From assembly GCA_002425685.1 (NCBI GenBank), contig DIMS01000068.1, positions 75,116-105,548 of the forward strand: a stretch of DNA of 30,433 nt. The letters are read 5' to 3'. The position numbers were made by a program, and so were the translations under genes. The notes under the pieces were generated by a model that saw only the letters and a program-made list of their open reading frames with translations, made no database searches and had not been told where the DNA came from. Positions 23,809 to 29,849 of the stretch are shown piece by piece (positions within the stretch are counted from its first letter, which is position 1; every line of letters starts with the position of its first letter). Origin of the DNA: Synergistaceae bacterium UBA5560 (GTDB lineage: Bacteria; Synergistota; Synergistia; Synergistales; Aminiphilaceae).

Positions 23809-25137
23809 TTAAAAATAGCGGTACCGCCAGCGGTTTTTGAACAGTGAGTAGAGCGACAACGGCAGGGCGGCGGCTTCCGCGACCGGTAGGGAGATCCAGA
23901 GGCCGTCGATATGCCAGATCGCGGGCAACAGCAAAACTCCGGCCACACTGAAGCCGAAGGTACGGGCGAACGAAAGCCAAGCTGATACCCGCCCGTTCGA
24001 CAGTGCCGTAAAGAATCCCGACACGAAAATGTTGAACCCGGCGAAGAGGTAGCCGAGGGAGAAGAATCGGTAACCACGTATCGCGAGGGTGTATGCCTCC
24101 GTGCCTTGCTCCAGGAAAATTTCGGTCAGCGGGCGGGCCAGCAGCAGGGTCGCCCCGGTCATCGCCAGAGAACAGAGGGCGACGACCACCGCGCAGATAC
24201 CGAAAACACGCCGAAGCATCCGGGTGTTCCGGCTGCCGTGGTTGTAGCTGATCACGGGCGCGACGCCGCTGGAGTAACCGTAGTAGACGGCGGTGAACAA
24301 AAACTGGGTGTACAGCACCGCCGTGAGAGCAGCCACCCCCTCTTCGCCGGCGGCGCGCATCATCGCGACATTCATCATCCATCCCACGACGCTGGAAGCG
24401 AGACTGCCCACCATTTCGGACGAGCCGTTGGTGCAGCTTGCTGCAATAGCCTTCATATTGAACTTGTGTCGCACAAAATACAGCTCCGTACGTGTTTTGC
24501 GAAAATAGAAGAGCGCGAACACGGGGGTAACGGAGAACCCCGCCGCTGTCGCCAGGGCCGCTCCCGACATTCCCATGCCGAAAGAGACGATCAGAAGATA
24601 ATCCAGCGCCATATTCATGAGCCCCGAGACGACGGTGAGCCACATCCCGACTCCCGGCCTGCCCGCCGCGACGAAAAACATGCCGAAAACGATTTGCAGC
24701 ACCAGCAACGGCAAGAAGGGCGCCAGAAAGCGCAGATACTCCTCACAATAGGGGAGCAGGCGCTCGCTGGCGCCCATCGCGGTCAGCAGCGGTTTCATGA
24801 AGAACAGAAGCGCGACGCTCAGTGCAACTCCCGAAAGCAACGAGAAGAGAAGAATGCGGGTGAAATTCCGGCAGGCGGACATTTTTCGTTGCGCTCCCAA
24901 ATCTTTGCCGACAACGGCGCTCCCTCCCGCGCCGAACATAATTCCCGCTCCGAAGACGAACCCGAGGGCCGGAAAGACGATATTGCTGGCGGCAAGCGCG
25001 TCCGTACCCACGAAGCGGGCTATGAAAATGCCATCCACCGTTCCGTAGAGCGATGAAATAATCATCATGACGACCGTGGGCAGTGTGAAGCGGACCAGGC
25101 CACCAACATTGAACTGTTGCGCGATGGAATTTCGCAT
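23809..25137 (-). CDS. MATE-family multidrug efflux transporter
   Basis: This 442-residue protein has 12 predicted membrane segments in two MatE repeats (about 12-170 and 235-395). The family-typical FTLPTVVMMIISSLYGTVDGIFIARFVG opens the first repeat, and AALTAVLYTQFLFTAVYYGYSSGVAPVISYNHGS lies in the second, as in MepA/NorM-like exporters of cationic drugs using sodium or proton gradients. ATG 25137 has AAGGAGGAG about 5-8 bases upstream; an in-frame start at 25215 would lie upstream of the promoter and is rejected. It is the first gene of the operon, transcribed from the MerR-type promoter at 25172-25202. Confidence 0.93.
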   Translation of the reverse strand: MRNSIAQQFNVGGLVRFTLPTVVMMIISSLYGTVDGIFIARFVGTDALAASNIVFPALGFVFGAGIMFGAGGSAVVGKDLGAQRKMSACRNFTRILLFSLLSGVALSVALLFFMKPLLTAMGASERLLPYCEEYLRFLAPFLPLLVLQIVFGMFFVAAGRPGVGMWLTVVSGLMNMALDYLLIVSFGMGMSGAALATAAGFSVTPVFALFYFRKTRTELYFVRHKFNMKAIAASCTNGSSEMVGSLASSVVGWMMNVAMMRAAGEEGVAALTAVLYTQFLFTAVYYGYSSGVAPVISYNHGSRNTRMLRRVFGICAVVVALCSLAMTGATLLLARPLTEIFLEQGTEAYTLAIRGYRFFSLGYLFAGFNIFVSGFFTALSNGRVSAWLSFARTFGFSVAGVLLLPAIWHIDGLWISLPVAEAAALPLSLYSLFKNRWRYRYF

Positions 25138-25148
25138 GAAGCTCCTCC

Positions 25149-25176
25149 TTGCAAATGGCAGTGCATCGGGTAGGAT
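25149..25176 (+). promoter_or_regulatory. Possible promoter of the MerR gene, overlapping the efflux promoter
   Basis: On the plus strand TTGCAA (25149-25154) and TAGGAT (25171-25176) are 16 bases apart. The box overlaps the -10 of the opposite promoter, so the regulator would be controlled by its own binding. The gene's AAGGAGG at 25201-25207 is clear, the promoter less so. Confidence 0.4.
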
Positions 25177-25202
25177 AGGGTATAGGGTAACCCTATAGTC
25201 AA
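25172..25202 (-). promoter_or_regulatory. MerR-type efflux operon promoter with 19-bp spacer
   Basis: On the minus strand -35 TTGACT (25202-25197) and -10 TATCCT (25177-25172) are exactly 19 bases apart, two more than normal. The spacer holds a perfect palindrome. MerR-family activators twist such over-long spacers so that RNA polymerase can engage both boxes. Transcription would begin near 25165, about 28 bases before the MATE start codon. Confidence 0.8.
25181..25197. promoter_or_regulatory. Palindromic operator for the MerR-family regulator
   Basis: TATAGGGTAACCCTATA is a perfect 8+8 bp inverted repeat about a central A/T. It sits within the 19-bp spacer of the MATE promoter and 17 bases before the regulator start codon, which fits a dimeric MerR protein bound between -35 and -10. 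Confidence 0.8.
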
Positions 25203-25213
25203 GGAGGAAAATC

Positions 25214-26041
25214 ATGATAGATAAAAAGAGTCCTCTTTTTTCTAGCGGAGAATTCGCAAAGCTTTGCGGCGTAACGAAAGAGACGCTCTTTCACTACGAT
25301 GAGATCGGTTTGCTCCGTCCGGAGATACGAAAGGAGAGCGGCTATCGATACTACACGCTGGAGCAGTTTTTCGCTTTCGATGTCATCGCCGCTCTGAAGA
25401 AGTGCGGTTCGTCGCTCTCCGAGATCAAAGACCACTTTGTATCTCAGGATCCTGCAAAATTCATCGCGACGCTCAAGGCGAAACAACAACGCCTCGCCGA
25501 AGAGATCGCGCGTCTTGAGCAGATGCAAAGGCTGCTTCAAAATATGATCGAGCAAACAGAAATCGTTCCCTTGCTGGAGGCGGACAGGCCGTCTATAGAA
25601 TATATGGAGGAGGAGTATCTGCTTGCGGTTCCGCTGGATTTTTCCCTGGGCGACGAGGATATCGCTTGGGCGGAAGCGTCTCAAAGGCTGATGACGCACC
25701 TGAAAGCCTTTCCTGCGATGCAACTTTCTTTCGATGTGGGGGCAATCGTCACAAGAGACAATCTTTTGCGGGGGATGGAGGAAGTGAGCTATTGCTACAG
25801 CAGGCTATCGGCTCCTGTGCCAAGCGAGGCTGTGTTCATCAAGCCCGCTTCGTACTATGCGACCATGATCCACAAGGGCCCATACGAGAAATTGCCGCGC
25901 TCCGGAGAGAGGCTCATCGAATATATTGAGAAGTCCGGGCGCGAGATAACCGGCAACGCCTATATTCTTGACGTGCTCACGTATCTCGCGACCGGAAACG
26001 AGGATGATTTTGTGGTGCAGATTTCGATTCAAATCGATTAA
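25214..26041 (+). CDS. MerR-family regulator with GyrI-like (BmrR-type) effector domain
   Basis: This 275-residue protein starts with a MerR winged-helix domain (about 5-75). It contains LFSSGEFAKLCGVTKETLFHYDEIGLLRP, then SGYRYYTLEQF and a dimerisation coiled coil (about 85-120, KAKQQRLAEEIARLEQM). The C-terminal part (about 130-275) fits the GyrI-like small-molecule-binding domain of BmrR-type regulators, including SYYATMIHKGPYEKL. In BmrR-like proteins this domain binds bulky, often cationic drugs and the regulator then activates an efflux gene. Here it faces the MATE-RND operon across a 19-bp-spacer promoter, so drug-induced activation of both pumps is the natural inference. ATG 25214 has AAGGAGG 6 bases upstream. 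Confidence 0.92.
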   Translation: MIDKKSPLFSSGEFAKLCGVTKETLFHYDEIGLLRPEIRKESGYRYYTLEQFFAFDVIAALKKCGSSLSEIKDHFVSQDPAKFIATLKAKQQRLAEEIARLEQMQRLLQNMIEQTEIVPLLEADRPSIEYMEEEYLLAVPLDFSLGDEDIAWAEASQRLMTHLKAFPAMQLSFDVGAIVTRDNLLRGMEEVSYCYSRLSAPVPSEAVFIKPASYYATMIHKGPYEKLPRSGERLIEYIEKSGREITGNAYILDVLTYLATGNEDDFVVQISIQID

Positions 26042-26412
26042 GCGAGTGTGGGCAGCTCTTTAAGAAAATTGGAAGCTATTTCCTGTTTGATTTCAAGGCC
26101 TAAAGTCACTTCCTCCTGTCAATCATGAGCACACCGCTAAGCAATCAACATCCCTCTGGAGGTTTTGGGACGTGCATTCCCGATGATCCTCTGACGCCAG
26201 ATACGGTTGTAGATGACGGCAATGTGCTCGAAGACCTTTTGTTGCAGTACCTCTCGCGTAGAGAAGCGATTGCTGTGAATCGCCTCGGCCTTGAGCGAAT
26301 AAAAGAAGCTCTAGGCGCAGGTGTTGTCGAAGGAGCTTTCCCTTTGTCGCTCGCTAGAGGGAGTCCTTCGACGTGACTCAAGGCGTGGCGGCGACGCTCC
26401 TTCTGGATAGCG
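26042..26412. other. Gene-free stretch with an IS3 remnant
   Basis: The stretch between the MerR stop and the secreted-protein stop holds no intact gene. The minus strand of 26137-26358 is a decayed IS3-type transposase end. The first about 95 bases are AT-richer and show no terminator hairpin that I can support. Confidence 0.5.
26137..26358 (-). pseudogene. IS3-family transposase (orfB) remnant with the catalytic Glu codon changed to a stop
   Basis: Read on the minus strand, one frame gives SSFDNTCA, stop, SFFYSLKAEAIHSNRFSTRE, then VLQQKVFEHIAVIYNRIWRQ and an end at the TAG in 26137-26139. This matches the end of the IS3 rve integrase domain: CYDNAxAESFF, LKxE, RFxTREE, VFEYIEVxYNRxRRHS. 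The position of the catalytic glutamate (AESFF) is a TAG codon at 26313-26311, one base from GAG. Upstream homology (first two catalytic aspartates) is not present before the neighbouring gene. It is a dead fragment marking the right side of the efflux island. Confidence 0.7.
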
Positions 26413-27711
26413 CTACTTCAGTCCGGCACTGCAGAGGAATTCCCGGATCCAGGCTCCCGCGTCCTTGTATTTGTCCGCAGGGACTTCGATGGCTACAAAA
26501 GCTTTTCCGCCCTGCCACGTGGCGAGAAGGAGTGCCTTGTTTCCCTTGGATTCGGGATCCTGAAAGGAGTAGAGTCTGGTCGTGCAGGGAACGGTACAGG
26601 ACAGCGTACTCGTTCCGTGCGCCCGCTTTCCCGAGCTCGCCTGGTCGAGGGCGGGGCCGATTTGTTCCGGGGTTTCCAGAACGGTGACGGCGAGCTGTGC
26701 ACCATCGGGCCCTTCGTACGTCGCGGAATCGGGATTTCGGGAGATTTCTTTCGCCCCCTCGGGAAGACGGATCCGGAACGCTCCCGATGCGGCGGTGAAG
26801 ACTCCCGGCTCGTCGAGGTCACTGAGGGGCGGAAGCTCGCCGACGCCTTCCGTGTCAAGCGTCGGGAGCGCCTCTTGGGACGGTGCGCCGCTGGTCCCCG
26901 TTTGGGTGGTTCCCGAAAGGGGCGGCATTCCTCCTGTCTCGGGGAGCGGGGCCGGTGTGGCGACGAGCCCCGGTGTGGTGCTCGTCGTTCCCGGCTGTGC
27001 GGCGAGATCCGCCGGTGACTGGAGCGGTGCGCCGCCCGGAAGCTGCTGCGTCGTCTGCGCTGTTGTCTGAGCCGGTTGGGGCTGCTGGGATGCCTGCGCT
27101 ATCGGCTGAACCGGTTGGGCCTGCTGTGTCTGCTGCGTTCCCTTGAAGGACATGGTCTGAAAGAATGCGTCGAACTTCGGTGCCAGGGCGGGGAATTGTT
27201 CTTCAAGGCCGTCGAAGAGCAGGACATGTCCCATGTTGTTTTTCGAGAGGATGAAGATGCGCGCCTTGAGGCGTTTCCCCTGGTTGGAGAAGAGAAAATC
27301 GTGGATGAGCACGGGTGTTCCCTGGAGATTTCCGTTCTGGATCGACACCGGCGTGTATCCTTCGAAGGTGGCGAGGCTGTTTTTCTGCAGGGCCGTTCCA
27401 TAGTCCTCCAGGGACATGCCCTCGGGGAGCGTCTCCAGGAAGAAGAGCATCTCCGCGGCGACGACATCGTTTTCGGAGAGGAGGAAATAACGGTGGATGC
27501 TTTCATTGGCCGGCTGGTTCTCCGTCCACCCCGGAGACAGGGGCGCGAAGAGCAGTTCGCCGTCGGCTCCGGCGGGCGCCTGTGCCGTGGCGGGAAGGGG
27601 GGGCGGGCAGAAGAGAACTCCCAGTACGAGGGCGATCAGGAGCGGGAGCCGGATTCCGGCAAAGGACTTTTCCCGGTGTGGCATCTGTCGGTGTGCGTAC
27701 CTGTGGGACAT
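26413..27711 (-). CDS. Exported two-domain protein with a Gln/Pro/Thr-rich linker, function unknown
   Basis: The 432-residue protein has a signal peptide (hydrophobic LPLLIALVLGVLF at about 22-34, likely cleavage after ATAQA). A first globular domain follows (about 50-190; FAPLSPGWTENQPANESIHRYFLLSENDVVAAEMLFFLETL). Then comes a low-complexity linker (about 191-300; repeated QQ, QP, TT and PG), and a second similar-sized domain (about 305-432; FRIRLPEGAKEIS, then TYEGPDGAQLAVTVLETPEQ). Both domains resemble the DcrB/PsbP-like fold only loosely, so this is a guess. Two cysteines in SCTVPCTT could pair. ATG 27711 has AGGAGGG about 6 bases upstream. It lies 79 bases after the propeptide-like gene and is probably in its operon. 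Confidence 0.7.
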   Translation of the reverse strand: MSHRYAHRQMPHREKSFAGIRLPLLIALVLGVLFCPPPLPATAQAPAGADGELLFAPLSPGWTENQPANESIHRYFLLSENDVVAAEMLFFLETLPEGMSLEDYGTALQKNSLATFEGYTPVSIQNGNLQGTPVLIHDFLFSNQGKRLKARIFILSKNNMGHVLLFDGLEEQFPALAPKFDAFFQTMSFKGTQQTQQAQPVQPIAQASQQPQPAQTTAQTTQQLPGGAPLQSPADLAAQPGTTSTTPGLVATPAPLPETGGMPPLSGTTQTGTSGAPSQEALPTLDTEGVGELPPLSDLDEPGVFTAASGAFRIRLPEGAKEISRNPDSATYEGPDGAQLAVTVLETPEQIGPALDQASSGKRAHGTSTLSCTVPCTTRLYSFQDPESKGNKALLLATWQGGKAFVAIEVPADKYKDAGAWIREFLCSAGLK

Positions 27712-27790
27712 GACGATCCCTCCTGACGGTTCGAGAGTCCCCGCCGGTCCCGCTGGAGAGCGGTCCGTTGCGGGGTGGACGAAGGTCGTG

Positions 27791-28165
27791 TCATTTCGCC
27801 TTGAACGTGACGTTGGGTGTGGCGCTCTCCACGAAGGCGTCCTCGCTGAAGCGGCGCGTCAGCTCCTCCGAATCCGAGTTCGGAGAACGCACGTGGAGGT
27901 GGGCTTTCCCCGACGACGCGGTCAGTTCGGCGAATTCCCCGAGCACCTCGCAGCCGAGCAGCTCCACGTAGGATCGGGCCATTTCCGGGGAGACGCCGGG
28001 GACGAAGATGAGGATCGCCTCGCCGGAAACCCCTGTTACCGGGGAGGCCGCCATTGTAGGTTCGCCCGGTGATACGGTCCCGGTAGCGGCTGCCCGGGGA
28101 GGGGCATGGAGCGAGAGAACGAGGAGCATGCCCGCGATGGCGGTGAAAGCCGGAATCCAGTTCAT
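27791..28165 (-). CDS. Small exported protein resembling a stand-alone subtilisin propeptide (I9-like)
   Basis: This 124-residue protein has a signal peptide (about 1-27, MNWIPAFTAIAGMLLVLSLH, cleavage near AAA). The mature part (about 48-124) starts EAILIFVPGVSPEMARSYVE, continues LLGCEVLGEF and SEELTRRFSEDAFVESATPNV, and then stops. That order (strand, PGVS, helix, LG, strand, helix, D-x-V-x-x-x-x-PN) is the pattern of the fervidolysin/I9 propeptides that precede S8 subtilases, but no protease domain follows. Stand-alone I9-like proteins can act as protease inhibitors or folding helpers; this is inference. ATG 28165 has AAAGGAGG about 9 bases upstream. It is first in a probable two-gene unit with the secreted protein at 26413. 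Confidence 0.65.
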   Translation of the reverse strand: MNWIPAFTAIAGMLLVLSLHAPPRAAATGTVSPGEPTMAASPVTGVSGEAILIFVPGVSPEMARSYVELLGCEVLGEFAELTASSGKAHLHVRSPNSDSEELTRRFSEDAFVESATPNVTFKAK

Positions 28166-28478
28166 GATCTGTCGCCTCCTTTCTGTATAGCGAGCTGTAC
28201 GGACGGTGTCGCCAGGAGAGACTCCGTCCGGAACGTCTGGATGCCGGTCGCGCCTCTTTCCGCGGAGAAAACGGCGCCGGGGTAGGAAAGAGCCGGCTCT
28301 CCCGGGCGAAAGATCGGCATGTCCGGAGAAGTGACCTGGAGCGACGGAGAGCGGAGATGTGCCGGGGTCGTCCTCGCTCCGCTGGAATGCGCAACACCAG
28401 CACCGTAGCAAGAACGAGGAAGGGCGTCAAGAGAGAATTCACGGGAACGGAAGACCGTGCCTGCGTGGGGGAAGAGCT
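28166..28478. other. Long leader region of the propeptide-like gene
   Basis: The minus strand holds a good promoter at 28402-28430 and then a leader of about 230 bases before ATG 28165. An open frame runs through it and ends in an ATGA overlap with the gene (stop at 28162), with a possible ATG at 28320 but no convincing ribosome site. I see no known riboswitch. Confidence 0.4.
28402..28430 (-). promoter_or_regulatory. Promoter of the propeptide-like / secreted protein unit
   Basis: On the minus strand TTGACG (28430-28425) and TACGGT (28407-28402) are 17 bases apart. A TGC directly before the -10 makes it an extended box. Confidence 0.6.
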
Positions 28479-28985
28479 TCATCGGAGAAGGTACAGCAGG
28501 GGAGAGAGTGCCCGAAGCCTGCTCCGGCGGGAGCGCCAGTCCGGAAGAATTCGCTCCACATGACTCCAGAAGCGGGAGGAGTGGTTCATTTCGCGGCGGT
28601 GGCAGAGTTCATGCACGAGGACGTACTCGATCAGGTCCGTTTCCGCCATGGTCAGTCCCGAGGCGAAGGAGAGGCGTCCCGAGGCGCTGCAGCTTCCCCA
28701 GCGGGATCTGCAGGTGCGCACCGAGAAACCCGAGTAGGTGACGCCCGCTTTTTCCGCGAGGCCGGGAAGGCGGGAGGCGATATGGGGGCGCAGCCAGGCC
28801 GTGCACCAGTCCGCGAAAAGCGAGGCCCCCAGGTCCTTTCCGTCACGACGCAGTTCGAAACGCTCGTTCGCAAGGCGAAAAAGCGGCGTCCCAGGCTCCG
28901 GCGGAATGACCGCCAGGGGGAGATGACGCCCGAGAAACGGCAGGGTCGTTTCGGAAGCGAAAGAGCGTGCGGGGCTTTCCTTCAT
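28479..28985 (-). CDS. YgjP-like (DUF45, SprT-related) metallopeptidase
   Basis: This 168-residue protein has the YgjP layout and about the usual length of that family. A divergent N-terminal strand region (about 1-80) precedes the conserved core: RSRWGSCSASGRLSF (about 93-107), LIEYVLVHELCHRREMNHSS with the zinc motif HELCH at 125-129, and a further histidine in the NHSSRFW segment (about 134-140) as likely third ligand. The family are presumed zinc peptidases of the cytoplasm with poorly known targets. ATG 28985 has AGAGGAGA about 7 bases upstream. It diverges from the lemA gene. Its C-terminal basic tail (RSRRSRLRALSPLL) is short. Confidence 0.85.
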   Translation of the reverse strand: MKESPARSFASETTLPFLGRHLPLAVIPPEPGTPLFRLANERFELRRDGKDLGASLFADWCTAWLRPHIASRLPGLAEKAGVTYSGFSVRTCRSRWGSCSASGRLSFASGLTMAETDLIEYVLVHELCHRREMNHSSRFWSHVERILPDWRSRRSRLRALSPLLYLLR

Positions 28986-29136
28986 GAACGTCTCTCCTCT
29001 CCGGAGGGTGGAGGATCGGTTTTCTCGCCGTCGAGGGCACGGAACGCGTTGTGCGAGACACGGGAACGGGATTGGGTCGCCTCTCCGTGTTTTTTCTCCC
29101 CGTGTTTTACGAGAGGACCATTGAAGGAGAGAATGG

Positions 29137-29142
29137 TATCAT
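29137..29142 (+). promoter_or_regulatory. Extended -10 candidate upstream of lemA-htpX
   Basis: TGGTATCAT has TATCAT at 29137-29142. No good -35 stands at the normal distance, which an extended -10 can tolerate. The lemA start is about 90 bases downstream. Confidence 0.35.
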
Positions 29143-29234
29143 ACGGCAAACCCTTTCGGAAGAAGGGGTCCGGAGAAACGGTCCGGCAGAAGGGAACTGC
29201 CGCGGGAGGTTGTTCTTAAGGAGGAGGTATTCCG

Positions 29235-29780
29235 GTGAAGTGGATTCTCGGCGCTCTGGCGGTGCTCGTGCTCTTCGGCGTGTATGCCTACAATCGCCTG
29301 GTGCGGTGCAAGGCGGACGTGGACAACGGATGGAGCCAGATCGACGTGCAGCTCAAACGTCGCCATGACCTGATTCCCAATCTGGTGGAGACCGTCCGGG
29401 GATACATGACCCACGAACGGGAACTCTTCGAAAGGGTGGCGGCTCTTCGTGCCCAGGCGCTCGGTGCGGGTTCGCTTTCGGAAGTGCAGCAGAAGGAGAC
29501 GGAACTCGCCGGGGCGCTGCGAACGCTCTTCGCCGTCTCGGAAGGGTACCCGGAGCTGAAGGCGAACGCGAACTTCCTTGCGCTTCAGGAGGAACTGTCC
29601 TCCACGGAGAACAAGATCGCCTTCGCCCGTCAGTTCTACAACGACGCCGTCCGGGCCTACAATGTGGCCGTCGCGGAATTTCCCGGCAACCTGGTGGCGG
29701 GAGCCTTCGGATATGCCAAACGGGATTTCTGGATCGTGGAGGACCAGGCGGAACGGGCTCCGGTCCGAGTGAACCTTTAG
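29235..29780 (+). CDS. lemA: LemA-family protein
   Basis: This 181-residue protein has one N-terminal membrane helix (about 3-19, ILGALAVLVLFGVYAYN). A helical bundle follows with all family signatures: YNRLVRCKADVDNGWSQIDVQLKRRHDLIPNLVETVRGY at about 19-57, YPELKANANFLALQEELSSTENKIAFARQFYNDAVRAYN near 105-143, and FPGNLVAG. LemA is a membrane-anchored protein with its bulk outside the cytoplasmic membrane, often encoded next to HtpX-like M48 peptidases, as here. Its molecular role is not settled. GTG 29235 is chosen for the AAGGAGGAGG box just upstream and because the membrane helix begins at once. Confidence 0.92.
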   Translation: MKWILGALAVLVLFGVYAYNRLVRCKADVDNGWSQIDVQLKRRHDLIPNLVETVRGYMTHERELFERVAALRAQALGAGSLSEVQQKETELAGALRTLFAVSEGYPELKANANFLALQEELSSTENKIAFARQFYNDAVRAYNVAVAEFPGNLVAGAFGYAKRDFWIVEDQAERAPVRVNL

Positions 29781-29781
29781 G

Positions 29782-29824
29782 GTGCGGTGGCAGTCGCTTT
29801 TTTCCGTCCGTGACGGAACCGCAC
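29782..29824 (+). repeat. Nested stem-loop between lemA and htpX
   Basis: An inner perfect 7-bp stem with a 3-base loop (TTCCGTC 29802-29808, GACGGAA 29812-29818) lies inside outer arms GTGCGGT (29782-29788) and ACCGCAC (29818-29824). It starts right after the lemA stop and ends about 5 bases before the htpX ribosome site. It follows a short T-run (29798-29803), so it is not placed like an intrinsic terminator. Confidence 0.45.
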
Positions 29825-29849
29825 GACGAAGGAGGAGGTGGCGCAGTCC

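Noticed and set aside
28162..28320. Leader ORF of 52 codons ending in an ATGA overlap with the propeptide-like gene
   Set aside because: The overlap is attractive but there is no ribosome site at the ATG, and the frame stays open far upstream by composition alone.
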